A stretch of DNA of 64,000 nucleotides, taken from assembly GCA_019912395.1 (NCBI GenBank), contig JAIOIH010000053.1, positions 56,433 through 120,432 on the forward strand. Direction: 5' to 3'. Shown in pieces: positions 50,419 through 59,626 of this stretch. How positions within the stretch are numbered: position 1 is the stretch's first letter; each line of letters begins with the position of its first letter. The position numbers and the translations under genes were made by a program. Origin of the DNA: Flavobacteriales bacterium. Lineage in GTDB: Bacteria; Bacteroidota; Bacteroidia; Flavobacteriales_F; PHOS-HE28. The notes beneath the pieces were generated by a model, which was not told the DNA's origin, did no database searches, and worked only from the letters and a program-made list of their open reading frames with translations.

Positions 50419-51750
50419 ATGAACATAGCAGTAGTAGGAACAGGATACGTAGGATTGGTGACCGGCACATGCTTCGCCGAGACGGGAAACCATGTGGTGT
50501 GCGTGGACATCGATCAGGAAAAGGTGCAGAAGCTGAAGGCCGGGCTGGTGCCCATCTATGAGCCGCATTTGGATGTCCTCTTCGAGCGGAACATCCGCCA
50601 AGGGCGCTTGGCCTTCACCACCGACCTGAAGGAGGCCGTGGACCAGGCCCAGATCATTTTCCTGGCCCTACCGACCCCTCCGGGCGAGGACGGCAGCGCC
50701 GACCTGAAATACGTATTGGGCGTGGCCAAGGAACTGGGCAAGATCATCACCGATTACAAGGTGATCGTGGACAAGAGCACGGTACCGGTGGGCACCGCCG
50801 AAAAAGTGCGTTCCGCAGTGGCCGAGCATGCCAAGGTTCCGTTCGATGTGGTGAGCAATCCCGAATTCCTCCGGGAAGGCTTTGCGGTGGACGACTTCCT
50901 GAAACCCGACCGCGTGGTGGTGGGTACCAGCAGCGCCCGTGCCCAAAAGGTGATGGAGGATCTGTACAAGCCGTTCGTGCGGCAGGGCAATCCCATCATC
51001 TTCATGGACGAGCGCAGTGCCGAGCTCACGAAGTACGCTGCCAATGCCTTTCTTGCTGTGAAGATCACCTTCATGAACGAGATCGCGAACTTCTGCGAGG
51101 CCGTGGGGGCTGATGTGGACAAGGTGCGCATCGGCATCGGCAGCGACAGCCGGATCGGCAAGCGCTTCCTGTTCCCGGGGATCGGCTACGGCGGTTCCTG
51201 CTTCCCGAAGGATGTGCAGGCCCTGGCCAAGAGCGGTCAGCAGGCGGGCTATCGGTTCCAGATCATCGACAGCGTGATGCAGGTGAACGAACGCCAGAAG
51301 ACCGCCTTGGTGGACAAGATCCAGGCGCACTATGGCGAGGACCTGCGCGGTAGGCATTTCGCCCTCTGGGGCCTGGCCTTCAAGCCGGATACGGACGACA
51401 TCCGTGAGGCACCGGCGCTCTACATGGTCGATGCCCTGCTGGCCGCCGGAGCCACCATCACCGCCTTCGACCCGGAGGCAATGGAGAACGTGCAAAAGGC
51501 CATCGGCGACAAGGTGAACTACGCCGTGGACGAGTACGCTGCACTGGAGAACGCCGATGCGCTCATCATCGCCACCGAGTGGGCCCTCTTCCGCACGCCG
51601 GACCTGGAGCGCATGGAAAAACTGATGAAGGACAAGACGATCTTCGACGGACGCAACCTCTACGACCTGGAAGAGATGAAGGAGCTGGGATACCACTATG
51701 TGAGCATCGGTCGCCAGCCGGTGAACGTACCCGTAAGATCAAAGGCCTGA
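50419..51750 (+). CDS. ugd: UDP-glucose 6-dehydrogenase
   Basis: 443 residues. NAD-binding [19 protein letters not shown] (5-23), [40 protein letters not shown], central [17 protein letters not shown] and the catalytic Cys261 in [11 protein letters not shown]-terminal domain: [19 protein letters not shown]. It oxidises UDP-glucose to UDP-glucuronate in two steps. The product feeds the decarboxylase encoded one base downstream. Confidence 0.95.
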   Translation: MNIAVVGTGYVGLVTGTCFAETGNHVVCVDIDQEKVQKLKAGLVPIYEPHLDVLFERNIRQGRLAFTTDLKEAVDQAQIIFLALPTPPGEDGSADLKYVLGVAKELGKIITDYKVIVDKSTVPVGTAEKVRSAVAEHAKVPFDVVSNPEFLREGFAVDDFLKPDRVVVGTSSARAQKVMEDLYKPFVRQGNPIIFMDERSAELTKYAANAFLAVKITFMNEIANFCEAVGADVDKVRIGIGSDSRIGKRFLFPGIGYGGSCFPKDVQALAKSGQQAGYRFQIIDSVMQVNERQKTALVDKIQAHYGEDLRGRHFALWGLAFKPDTDDIREAPALYMVDALLAAGATITAFDPEAMENVQKAIGDKVNYAVDEYAALENADALIIATEWALFRTPDLERMEKLMKDKTIFDGRNLYDLEEMKELGYHYVSIGRQPVNVPVRSKA

Positions 51751-51751
51751 C

Positions 51752-52846
51752 ATGGAAAGGAAGAGCACCCTTAAGGCGACCAAGATCACGAAACGCCCCG
51801 GCCCTGGAGCGAAGAGCGTCCCCAAACGGGCGCGGATGAACGTGGTGAAGCCCACTGAAAAGGAGCGCGTGCTGATCACCGGTGCCGCCGGTTTCCTGGG
51901 TTCACACCTGTGCGACCGGTTCATCAAGGAAGGCTATCACGTGATCGCCATGGACAACCTGATCACGGGCCGCTTGAAGAATATCGAGCACCTGTTCCAG
52001 CGGAGTGATTTCGAGTTCTACCACCACGATGTCTCCAAGTATGTGCATGTGCCCGGTAAACTGAAGTACATCCTGCACTTCGCATCCCCGGCCAGCCCCA
52101 TTGACTACCTGAAGATCCCCATTCAAACGCTGAAGGTGAGCTCATTGGGCACGCACAATCTGCTGGGATTGGCACTGCAGAAAAAGGCCCGCATCCTGGT
52201 GGCCAGCACCAGCGAAGTGTACGGTGATCCGCAGGTGCACCCACAGACGGAGGATTACTGGGGCCATGTGAACACCGTGGGCCCGCGCGGGGTGTACGAT
52301 GAGGCCAAACGCTTCCAGGAGGCCATCACCATGGCCTACCACACCTACCACGGCCTGGAGACCCGGATCGTGCGCATCTTCAACACATACGGTCCACGCA
52401 TGCGGCTGAACGACGGTCGCGTGCTGCCCGCGTTCATCGGCCAGGCCCTGCGCGGTGAGGACCTCACCATCTTCGGCAAGGGCAACCAGACCCGGAGCTT
52501 CTGCTACGTGGACGACCTGATCGAGGGCATTTTCCGCCTGCTGAAAAGCAACTACGCGGGACCGGTGAACATCGGCAATCCGGCCGAGATCACCATCAAG
52601 CAGTTCGCCCAAGAGATCGTAAAGCTCACCGGGACCAAGCAAAAGCTGGTGTACAAGCCACTTCCCCAAGATGATCCCATGCAACGCCAACCGGACATCA
52701 CCTTGGCGAAGAAGCTCCTGAAATGGCAGCCGAAAGTTTCGCGCGCCGAAGGGCTGAAGATCACCTATGACTACTTCAAGAGCCTGTCCGCCGAGGAATT
52801 GCACGAAAAGGAGCACAACACCTTCGAGGGCTACGTCCGCAAGTGA
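51752..52846 (+). CDS. uxs: UDP-glucuronate decarboxylase (UDP-xylose synthase)
   Basis: 364 residues from the ATG at 51752, one base after the ugd stop; this includes a Lys-rich extension of ~28 residues, and an internal ATG at 51836 would give the usual length. Extended SDR fold: [18 protein letters not shown], the serine/threonine region [21 protein letters not shown], and catalytic YDEAK. Further family motifs are [22 protein letters not shown] and [13 protein letters not shown]. The YGDP..HPQ.E.YWG text is typical of UXS. It converts UDP-glucuronate to UDP-xylose. Coupling to ugd makes a two-step path UDP-glucose to UDP-xylose. Confidence 0.92.
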   Translation: MERKSTLKATKITKRPGPGAKSVPKRARMNVVKPTEKERVLITGAAGFLGSHLCDRFIKEGYHVIAMDNLITGRLKNIEHLFQRSDFEFYHHDVSKYVHVPGKLKYILHFASPASPIDYLKIPIQTLKVSSLGTHNLLGLALQKKARILVASTSEVYGDPQVHPQTEDYWGHVNTVGPRGVYDEAKRFQEAITMAYHTYHGLETRIVRIFNTYGPRMRLNDGRVLPAFIGQALRGEDLTIFGKGNQTRSFCYVDDLIEGIFRLLKSNYAGPVNIGNPAEITIKQFAQEIVKLTGTKQKLVYKPLPQDDPMQRQPDITLAKKLLKWQPKVSRAEGLKITYDYFKSLSAEELHEKEHNTFEGYVRK

Positions 52847-53023
52847 TCCATCCGGGACGGCCTTGGTTCCTTGTCCCCTGTTTCCGCGAAGGAAGTATGG
52901 GAGCTCATTTTCCGCCCATGGCGAAGTTGAGCTGAGCATGGTCCGAAGCTGCCCTCCCACGGCCCGGCCGCAGTCGCCATTGCGGCATTTTCAGGGCCAT
53001 TACCACGAACGCTGCGCCTTGGG

Positions 53024-53031
53024 TAACTTCG
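53024..53031 (+). promoter_or_regulatory. Promoter -7 box TAACTTCG before the WbpD-type gene
   Basis: TAnnTTYG match 43 bases upstream of the ATG at 53075, inside a 228-base gap that breaks the sugar operon. It suggests a second transcription start for the downstream genes. Confidence 0.45.
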
Positions 53032-53074
53032 CGGCCCCTTTTAAAGCCCCTCGGGGGCCGGGAAGGAGCAAACC

Positions 53075-53653
53075 ATGGAGGCCACCTACACCGCCCACCC
53101 CACCGCCGTCATTGACGAGGGTTGCACCATCGGTGCGGGCACACGCATATGGCATTTCAGCCACGTCATGCCCGGTTGCGTGATCGGCAAGGACTGCAAC
53201 ATCGGGCAGAACGTGGTGGTGAGCCCTGACGTGAAGCTCGGCGACAACGTGAAAGTGCAGAACAACGTGAGCATCTACACGGGGGTGGAATGCGAGGACG
53301 ATGTGTTTCTCGGTCCCTCCTGCGTGTTCACCAATGTGATCAATCCGCGCAGCGCGGTGAACCGTCGCGGGGAATACCTGCGCACCTTGGTGAAGAAGGG
53401 GGCCACCATCGGGGCCAATGCCACCATCGTGTGCGGGCATGACATCGGTCGCTATGCCTTCATCGGTGCGGGTGCCGTGGTCACCAAGGAGGTGCCGGAC
53501 CATGCGCTGGTGGTGGGCAACCCAGCTCGCCGGGTCGGCTGGATGAGCGAATACGGGCACAAGCTGGAATTCGACGAGGAAGGAATTGCAATATGCCCGG
53601 AAAGCGGCCAACGCTATGCCCTGAACAACGAAAAGGTATCCCGCACCGCATGA
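53075..53653 (+). CDS. wbpD: Hexapeptide N-acetyltransferase, WbpD/WlbB type
   Basis: 192 residues of left-handed beta-helix: AVIDEGCTIGAGTRIWHFSH, VIGKDCNIGQNVVVSPDVKLGDNVKVQNNVSIYTGVECEDD, VFLGPSCVFTNVINPRS, then GATIGANATIVCGHDIGRYAFIGAGAVVTKEVPDHALVVGNPARRVGWMSEYG. The CxFTNVxNPRS and GWMSEYG motifs are characteristic of WlbB/WbpD, which acetylate the 3-amino group of UDP-GlcNAc(3NH2)A using acetyl-CoA. Its stop overlaps the start of the WbpB-type gene (ATGA). Confidence 0.92.
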   Translation: MEATYTAHPTAVIDEGCTIGAGTRIWHFSHVMPGCVIGKDCNIGQNVVVSPDVKLGDNVKVQNNVSIYTGVECEDDVFLGPSCVFTNVINPRSAVNRRGEYLRTLVKKGATIGANATIVCGHDIGRYAFIGAGAVVTKEVPDHALVVGNPARRVGWMSEYGHKLEFDEEGIAICPESGQRYALNNEKVSRTA

Positions 53654-54684
53654 AAGCTTTGGAGGACAAGGTGAACTTCGCCGTGATCGGCTGCGGCCAC
53701 ATCGGCAAGCGGCATGCGGAGATGATCTCGCGCAATGCGGAAAGCCGGTTGGTGGCCTTGAGCGATGTGAGGCCCAAGGAAGGACTTGGCATAGACATGT
53801 ACGATGTGCCGTATTTCACCGATGCCTCCGCCATGCTGGAAGCGATACCGGAGATCGATGTGGTGAGCATCTGCACGCCCAACGGCCTGCACGCTCCCTT
53901 GAGCCTGCTCGCACTCGACCGGGGAAAGCATGTGGTGTGCGAAAAGCCCATGGGCCTCACCAAGGCCAGCTGCGAGGCGGTGCTTTCCAGGGCCCTGCAG
54001 AAACACCGCCACGTGTTCGGCGTGATGCAGAACCGCTACAGCCCGCCCAGCCAATGGATCAAGCAGATGGTGGAGGAGAAACGGCTCGGCGACATATTCC
54101 TTGTGCAGGTAAACTGCTACTGGAACCGCGATGAGCGCTACTACAGGAAAGGTAGTTGGAAGGGCACGGCCGATCTGGACGGTGGCACCCTCTTCACCCA
54201 GTTCAGCCACTTCGTGGACATCATGTACTGGCTTTTTGGCGACATCACCGATATCCATGGGCGCTTTGCGGACTTCAACCACAAGAACCTTACCGCCTTC
54301 GAGGACAGCGGCTTGGTGAACTTCCGCTTTTTGGACGGTGGTCTGGGCTGCCTGAACTATTCCACCAGCGTGTGGGACAAGAACCTCGAGAGCAGCCTCA
54401 CGGTGATCGGCAGCAAGGGCAGTGTGAAGATCGGAGGGCAGTACATGGACCAAGTGGAAGCATGCCATGTGCAGGACTACGAGATGCCCAAGCTGGAGGC
54501 TACCAATCCGGCCAACGACTACGGCGCGTACAAGGGCAGCGCAAGCAATCACCATTACATCATCGAGAACGTGGTGGACACCTTGAAAGGCCGGAAAGCC
54601 ATGACCACCAATGCCTTGGAAGGCATGAAGGTGATCGACATCATTGAACGCATATACCAGAAGAGGGATGAGCGACCTGTATGA
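53650..54684 (+). CDS. wbpB: Gfo/Idh/MocA oxidoreductase, WbpB/WlbA type
   Basis: 344 residues from the ATG at 53650. NAD-binding FAVIGCGHIGKRHAEMI (10-26), SICTPNGLHAPLSLLALD, catalytic Lys in VVCEKPMGLT (EKP 98-100), QNRYSPPSQWIKQM, and LFTQFSHFVDIMYWLFGD. These match WlbA/WbpB, which oxidise the C3 hydroxyl of UDP-GlcNAcA to give the 3-keto substrate for WbpE. Flanked by the WbpD- and WbpA-type genes, overlapping both. Confidence 0.9.
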   Translation: MKALEDKVNFAVIGCGHIGKRHAEMISRNAESRLVALSDVRPKEGLGIDMYDVPYFTDASAMLEAIPEIDVVSICTPNGLHAPLSLLALDRGKHVVCEKPMGLTKASCEAVLSRALQKHRHVFGVMQNRYSPPSQWIKQMVEEKRLGDIFLVQVNCYWNRDERYYRKGSWKGTADLDGGTLFTQFSHFVDIMYWLFGDITDIHGRFADFNHKNLTAFEDSGLVNFRFLDGGLGCLNYSTSVWDKNLESSLTVIGSKGSVKIGGQYMDQVEACHVQDYEMPKLEATNPANDYGAYKGSASNHHYIIENVVDTLKGRKAMTTNALEGMKVIDIIERIYQKRDERPV

Positions 54685-55966
54685 GCGACTGAAGAGGAAG
54701 GAGGCCAAGATGGCCGTGATCGGCCTGGGCTATGTGGGGCTACCCATCGCCTTGGCCTTCGCACGCAAGATCAAGGTGGTGGGCTTCGACATCAATGCGC
54801 AGCGCGTGGACATGATGCGGCGTGGGGAGGACCCCAGCGAAGAACTGCCACGGGAGGCCTTCGAGGGTGCCGACATCCATTTCACGGCCGATATCGAAGA
54901 CCTGAAGGATGTTGAATTCTTCATTGTGGCCGTGCCCACCCCGATCGACCAGCAGAACATCCCCGACCTCACACCACTGCTCAGCGCTACACGCACCGTA
55001 GGCCGGGTGCTGAAGAAGGGGGACCATGTGGTATTCGAGAGCACCGTGTACCCGGGCTGCACCGAGGAGGATTGCGTGCCCGTGCTGGAGGAACTGAGCG
55101 GCCTCAACTACATCAGCGACTTCAAGGTGGGCTACTCCCCGGAACGGATCAATCCGGGCGACAAGGTGCATACCTTGGAAAGCATCGTGAAGGTGACCAG
55201 CGGCTGCGATGCGGAGAGCGCCGAGACCGTTGCCAAAGTGTATGAAATGGTCGTGAAGGCCGGCGTACACCGGGCCTCCAGCATCAAGGTGGCCGAGGCT
55301 GCCAAGATCATCGAGAACACCCAGCGGGATGTCAACATTGCCCTTACCAACGAGCTGTCCATCATCTTCAACCGGATGGGCATCAACACCTTCGATGTGT
55401 TGGAGGCGGCCGGTACCAAGTGGAATTTCCTGCGCTTCCAACCCGGTCTCGTGGGCGGCCACTGCATCGGGGTGGACCCGTACTACCTCGTCTTCAAGGC
55501 CAAGGAACTGGGCTACCACGCGCAGATCATCGATAGCGGTCGTTTCGTGAACGACAGCATGGGTGGCTATGTAGCCAAGCAGACAGTGAAGAAGATCATT
55601 GCCACGGGTACCAACCCAACCGACTCCCGCGTGTTGGTAATGGGTGCCACCTTCAAGGAAAACGTGAGCGACATCCGCAACAGCAAGGTGGCTGATGTGG
55701 TGAAGGAGCTGAAGAGCTTCAGCGTGCAGGTGGACGTGGCCGACCCACACGCTGACAGCGACCACGTGAAGAATGAGTACGGCTATGGCCTCGTGCCCTC
55801 GGTCAATGGCCCGTACGATGCCATCATCGTAGCGGTGAACCATGCTGAATACGCCGACTACGATGAACAATGGTTCCGTGGCCATCTCAAGCCAAATGGT
55901 ATCTTGGTGGACCTGAAGGGTACTTACCGCAAAAGTGTGAAGGACCTGAACTACTGGAGCCTTTGA
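54668..55966 (+). CDS. wbpA: UDP-N-acetylhexosamine 6-dehydrogenase, TviB/WbpA type
   Basis: 432 residues from the ATG at 54668, overlapping the previous gene by 17 bases. NAD-binding MAVIGLGYVGLPIALAFA (15-32), TPIDQQNIPDLTPL, STVYPGCTEEDC, SPERINPGD and catalytic Cys266 in LVGGHCIGVDPYYL. The C-terminal part has MGATFKENVSDIRNSK. The GGHCIGVDPYYL form is that of TviB/WbpO-type enzymes, so by sequence alone the substrate may be UDP-GlcNAc or UDP-GalNAc. In context, oxidation of UDP-GlcNAc to UDP-GlcNAcA, the first step for WbpB/E/D, is most likely. Confidence 0.88.
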   Translation: MSDLYERLKRKEAKMAVIGLGYVGLPIALAFARKIKVVGFDINAQRVDMMRRGEDPSEELPREAFEGADIHFTADIEDLKDVEFFIVAVPTPIDQQNIPDLTPLLSATRTVGRVLKKGDHVVFESTVYPGCTEEDCVPVLEELSGLNYISDFKVGYSPERINPGDKVHTLESIVKVTSGCDAESAETVAKVYEMVVKAGVHRASSIKVAEAAKIIENTQRDVNIALTNELSIIFNRMGINTFDVLEAAGTKWNFLRFQPGLVGGHCIGVDPYYLVFKAKELGYHAQIIDSGRFVNDSMGGYVAKQTVKKIIATGTNPTDSRVLVMGATFKENVSDIRNSKVADVVKELKSFSVQVDVADPHADSDHVKNEYGYGLVPSVNGPYDAIIVAVNHAEYADYDEQWFRGHLKPNGILVDLKGTYRKSVKDLNYWSL

Positions 55967-56091
55967 TCATGGGCATGGAAGCTCCCGTTCCACAGGATGA
56001 CAAGCAACGACCGAACGATCGCACCTTCGTTTTCCGCGCTCCGGAGGAACTGGATGGTCGACCCGCCCAAAAACGAATTGCCACGAACAAC

Positions 56092-57150
56092 ATGCAATCC
56101 AGAACGATCCTGATCACCGGCGGTGCCGGCTTTATCGGCAGCCATCTGATCCGGCTGTTCGTGAACAAGTATCCGCACTATCGCATCGTAAACCTGGATG
56201 CGCTCACCTATGCGGGGAATTTGGAGAATCTGCGCGATGTGGAACAGGCGACGAAATACAGCTTCATCAAAGCGGATATCCGCGATGCGGATGTTCTGAG
56301 CCAACTCTTCGCCGAACACAACTTCGACAGTGTGATCCACTTGGCCGCGGAAAGCCATGTGGACCGTAGCATCAGCAACCCCATGGCCTTCGTACAGACC
56401 AATGTGATCGGCACAGTGAACCTGCTGAACGTGGCCAAGACAGCTTGGAAAGGAAAGTTTGAAGGGAAGCGCTTCTACCATGTAAGCACCGATGAGGTCT
56501 ATGGATCGTTGCACGATGGTGGCTTTTTCACGGAGGAAACCTCGTACGACCCTAAAAGTCCGTACAGTGCCAGCAAAGGAGCCAGTGATCACTTTGTACG
56601 TGCCTACGGGAACACGTACAACTTGCCCTTCGTGATCAGCAACTGTAGCAACAACTACGGCAGCCATCAATTCCCGGAGAAGCTGATCCCGTTGATGATC
56701 CACAACCTACGCGAAGGCAAGCCCTTGCCCGTATATGGGAAGGGGGAGAACGTGCGGGACTGGCTCTGGGTGGAGGACCATGCGCGCGCCATCGATGTGG
56801 TGTTCCACGAAGGCAAGGACGGTGAGACCTACAACATCGGTGGGCACAACGAGTGGAAGAACATTGACCTGATCCATGTGTTGTGTTCCGTAATGGATAA
56901 GAAACTTGGCCGTACAGCTGGTGAAAGCGCCAAACAGATCACCTACGTTACCGACCGTGCCGGTCACGACCTGCGCTACGCCATTGATGCCTCCAAGATC
57001 GATCGCGAGCTGGGTTGGAAGCCGAGCATCACCTTCGAAGATGGCTTGGAACAGACCGTGGATTGGTACCTTGCAAATGACCAATGGTTGCGGGACGTCA
57101 CCACCGGTGCGTACCGCGAATACTACGATGAGCAGTACGCCAAACGTTGA
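56092..57150 (+). CDS. rmlB: dTDP-glucose 4,6-dehydratase
   Basis: 352 residues from the ATG at 56092; the frame is open upstream but TILITGGAGFIGSH (NAD motif, 9-17) fixes the start. Further motifs: LDALTYAGNLENL, HLAAESHVDRSI, STDEVYGSLHD.GFFTEE, catalytic YSASKGASDH, NYGSHQFPEKLIPLMI, GENVRDWLWVEDHA and DRAGHDLRYAID. It makes dTDP-4-keto-6-deoxy-glucose, precursor of rhamnose and other deoxy sugars. rmlA, C and D are not in the window. The next gene overlaps it by one base. Confidence 0.95.
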   Translation: MQSRTILITGGAGFIGSHLIRLFVNKYPHYRIVNLDALTYAGNLENLRDVEQATKYSFIKADIRDADVLSQLFAEHNFDSVIHLAAESHVDRSISNPMAFVQTNVIGTVNLLNVAKTAWKGKFEGKRFYHVSTDEVYGSLHDGGFFTEETSYDPKSPYSASKGASDHFVRAYGNTYNLPFVISNCSNNYGSHQFPEKLIPLMIHNLREGKPLPVYGKGENVRDWLWVEDHARAIDVVFHEGKDGETYNIGGHNEWKNIDLIHVLCSVMDKKLGRTAGESAKQITYVTDRAGHDLRYAIDASKIDRELGWKPSITFEDGLEQTVDWYLANDQWLRDVTTGAYREYYDEQYAKR

Positions 57151-57899
57151 TGGGCATCCTGGGGAATCTCTTTGGTAAAGGGCGGCAGGCCCTGCCGCCG
57201 GTGGATCTGGGTATACTGAAATGTGATGTGCATTCGCATTTCATCCCTGGTATCGATGATGGCGCTCCCACCATTGAGGCCAGCATGGAACTGCTCCGCG
57301 CCATGCACGAGCTGGGCTACCAAAAAGTGATCACAACCCCGCACAGCATGGCGGACGGCTATAAGAATCCGCCGGAGGTGATCCTGGGCGGCTTGGAAAA
57401 AGTGCGGCGCGCCGTAAAGGAAGAGAAGTTTTCGATCGAAGTGGATGCCGCTGCGGAATACTACCTGGATCATGCGCTACAGGAGAAGATCGCTGCTCAA
57501 CAACTGCTCACCATCGGTACGGACATGGTGCTCTTCGAGCTACCGTTCATCAGCGAACCGGCCGTTCTGTTGAGCATCGTATTCGAGATGCAGACCCAAG
57601 GCTACCGACCTGTTCTGGCCCATCCGGAGCGCTATCAGTTCTGGCATACCGACATGGGCATGATGGAGAAACTGAAGGACCGCAAAGTGCTGTTCCAGCT
57701 GAACATCATCGCCTTGGCCGGGGCGTACGGGCCAGCAGTAAAAAAGGCCGCGGAAAAGATCGCCGACAAGGGTTGGTATGAGCTCGTGGGCAGCGATTGC
57801 CACAGCATGAAGCACATTGAAGCGATGCAAGCCGCACGGACCGAGCCCTATTTGCACAAGCTGATCGACAACGGGAAGCTGTTGAACGCGGGGTTATAG
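57150..57899 (+). CDS. PHP-type tyrosine phosphatase, CpsB/YwqE family
   Basis: 249 residues from the ATG at 57150, sharing its first base with the rmlB stop (TGATG). Metal-binding motifs of the PHP fold: CDVHSHFIPGIDDG (25-38), VITTPHSM, LAHPERYQFW and LVGSDCHSMKH. CpsB/YwqE enzymes dephosphorylate the tyrosine tail of Wzc-type kinases that control polysaccharide chain length and export. Its place at the end of a nucleotide-sugar operon fits a capsule or exopolysaccharide locus. No Wzc or Wza is in the window. Confidence 0.92.
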   Translation: MGILGNLFGKGRQALPPVDLGILKCDVHSHFIPGIDDGAPTIEASMELLRAMHELGYQKVITTPHSMADGYKNPPEVILGGLEKVRRAVKEEKFSIEVDAAAEYYLDHALQEKIAAQQLLTIGTDMVLFELPFISEPAVLLSIVFEMQTQGYRPVLAHPERYQFWHTDMGMMEKLKDRKVLFQLNIIALAGAYGPAVKKAAEKIADKGWYELVGSDCHSMKHIEAMQAARTEPYLHKLIDNGKLLNAGL

Positions 57900-58260
57900 G
57901 GGCGGTTCCTGGGCCTTCTTGGAGGTGCCCCAAAGCAAGGAGATCGAGCACGCTTCGATTCCCGCGACCAAGGAAATGGTCGCGCGCTTGTAGTGGTGAA
58001 CACCACCCTCTTCGGTGCGTTCATGCAGAATTACGGGTGTTCACGCACCGGCCTGTCCAAGCCTCGAGTTTGGCCCAAGTCCAATGCGGGGGACTCCACC
58101 TCATCGGTAGTGGAAAGGCAACCGGATCAGCGAGTTTCGCGGGGTCTTGGGAGCGCGGCACCAGTGTGCAGCATACACATTTCACCGAACCCACATGTTA
58201 ATTTTTTGTTAATATCAGACAGGTGCATAGACGGTATAACAGATCTTCACAAGCACTAAC
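57900..58260. other. Intergenic region before the surface-protein genes
   Basis: 361 bases with no convincing gene. It contains an 8-bp hairpin (CGCGACCA 57963-57970 with TGGTCGCG 57977-57984) that may end the sugar operon although no T run follows. It also contains an AT-rich island (58196-58216, including TTAATTTTTTGTTAAT) shortly before the next gene, possibly an upstream promoter element. A short open frame at 57993-58259 shows no coding character. Confidence 0.5.
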
Positions 58261-59622
58261 GTGCATCTCCCAGTACGACAACCACCCAACCCCGCCCAAT
58301 GGAACACGCTTATCCCCCACCCGCCAGGAAATGGGCCCTTAGGCCACGCCACGCTGTCTTTCTTATGGCCCAATGCCGCCGATTCCCTGCACGTCACCGT
58401 GCAAGTGAGCAACTACAGCGGTTACCAGGTCAGCTGCTTCGGCATGAAGGATGGCTGGATCGACCTGACCGTGACCGGCGGCGAGGCGCCATATACCTTC
58501 AAGTGGAGCAATGGGTCCGGCGCGGAAGACCAAACCGGACTGGCACCCGGCTATTACAAGGTGGACGTGATGGACCAGGCAGAGCAACTACGCACCTTGG
58601 AATTGACCTTGGAGCAGCCCCTGCCGATGAAGTTGGACGTGGACCTGTATGAATACCCCAACGGATACAACGTGAGCTGTTACGATTGCTTCAATGGCAA
58701 CGCTGCGGTGGTGATGCTCGGGGGAGCGGCCCTGTTCACGGTAACATGGAGCGACGGGCCGGTCGGAGCCGTACGGTATAACCTCGGCCCCAAGGACTAT
58801 AAGATCACCGTGGCCGATGCCAACGGCTGCGAGGGAGCCAACACCACCATTATCCTGCGTGGACCGGACCGCAGCGACTGGAGCATGGGCGGCAATGCCA
58901 ACACCACGCCGGGGCCGCACTTTATCGGCACGCCGGACAACAAGGACGTCGTCTTCAAAAGCAATGGGCAGGAACGGCTCCGGTTGAAGAGCAACGGCGA
59001 GATCGGCCTCTGGGGTGCTGACACCACATTCGGGCCGCTCTATCGCGACCTCGACGGGACACTGAAGATCGGTGGAGGGCCTGACCTTCCGGTACTGGAC
59101 CGCTGCTCCCCGCTGGTCTATACTCCGTTCTGGAAAACAACGGGCAACTTCCTTGCACCGTGCCCCGGAGACCCGCTCCCGAAGCTCGGGACCTTGAACG
59201 ATGCCAACCTGCGGATCGTCACCAATGGGCAGACCCGCATCTTCATCAATGCCGACGGCCGTGTAGGGGTGGGCACTACGCCGCCACAGGGTCCGCCAGG
59301 CAATTACCGCCTCTTCGTGGAGAACGGCATCGCATGCCGCGATGTGCTGGTGAAGCACGGTACTTGGCCGGATTTCGTCTTCCAGCCCGGCCATGCCTTG
59401 ATGCCCCTGCCGGAACTTCGTGCCTATCTCCAGGCGAACCGGCATTTGCCGGGCCTGCCTTCGGCTGCACAAGTAGAGGCCCGGCAAGGCGTGGAACTGG
59501 GCGACATGCAACGCAAACTGGTGCAGGTGGTGGAGGAACAGGCCCTCTACATCCTGCAGTTGGAGGAACAGCAGGCCCGATTGGTGCGCAGACTTGATGC
59601 TTTGGAGCACGCCCAACACTGA
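58261..59622 (+). CDS. Surface protein with two SprB-like repeats and a tail-fibre-like C-terminus
   Basis: 453 residues if translation starts at the GTG at 58261; the start is uncertain because no normal signal peptide appears in this frame. Two SprB-like units: YSGYQVSCFGMKDGWIDLTV..GGEAPYTFKWSNGSG (~50-110) and YNVSCYDCFNGNAAVVMLGGAALFTVTWSDG (~135-200, ending VADANGCEG). A linker with QERLRLKSNGEIGLWG and QTRIFINADGRVGVGTTPP follows, as in Bacteroidota proteins with phage tail-fibre-like stalks. The C-terminus has WPDFVFQPGHALMPLPELRAYLQ..RHLPGLPSA..V...GVELGDMQRKLVQVVEEQALYI with a coiled-coil end, a widespread Bacteroidota C-terminal module. Likely extracellular; function unknown. The next gene follows after four bases. 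Confidence 0.7.
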   Translation: MHLPVRQPPNPAQWNTLIPHPPGNGPLGHATLSFLWPNAADSLHVTVQVSNYSGYQVSCFGMKDGWIDLTVTGGEAPYTFKWSNGSGAEDQTGLAPGYYKVDVMDQAEQLRTLELTLEQPLPMKLDVDLYEYPNGYNVSCYDCFNGNAAVVMLGGAALFTVTWSDGPVGAVRYNLGPKDYKITVADANGCEGANTTIILRGPDRSDWSMGGNANTTPGPHFIGTPDNKDVVFKSNGQERLRLKSNGEIGLWGADTTFGPLYRDLDGTLKIGGGPDLPVLDRCSPLVYTPFWKTTGNFLAPCPGDPLPKLGTLNDANLRIVTNGQTRIFINADGRVGVGTTPPQGPPGNYRLFVENGIACRDVLVKHGTWPDFVFQPGHALMPLPELRAYLQANRHLPGLPSAAQVEARQGVELGDMQRKLVQVVEEQALYILQLEEQQARLVRRLDALEHAQH

Positions 59623-59626
59623 GGCC

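Noticed and set aside
49181..50470. 429-residue open frame opposite the WbpE-type aminotransferase
   Set aside because: Antisense to a well-supported enzyme, with no motifs and composition typical of a reversed coding strand.
57993..58259. 88-codon frame in the gap before the surface-protein genes
   Set aside because: No signal peptide, domain or codon pattern, and no link to neighbours; likely chance.
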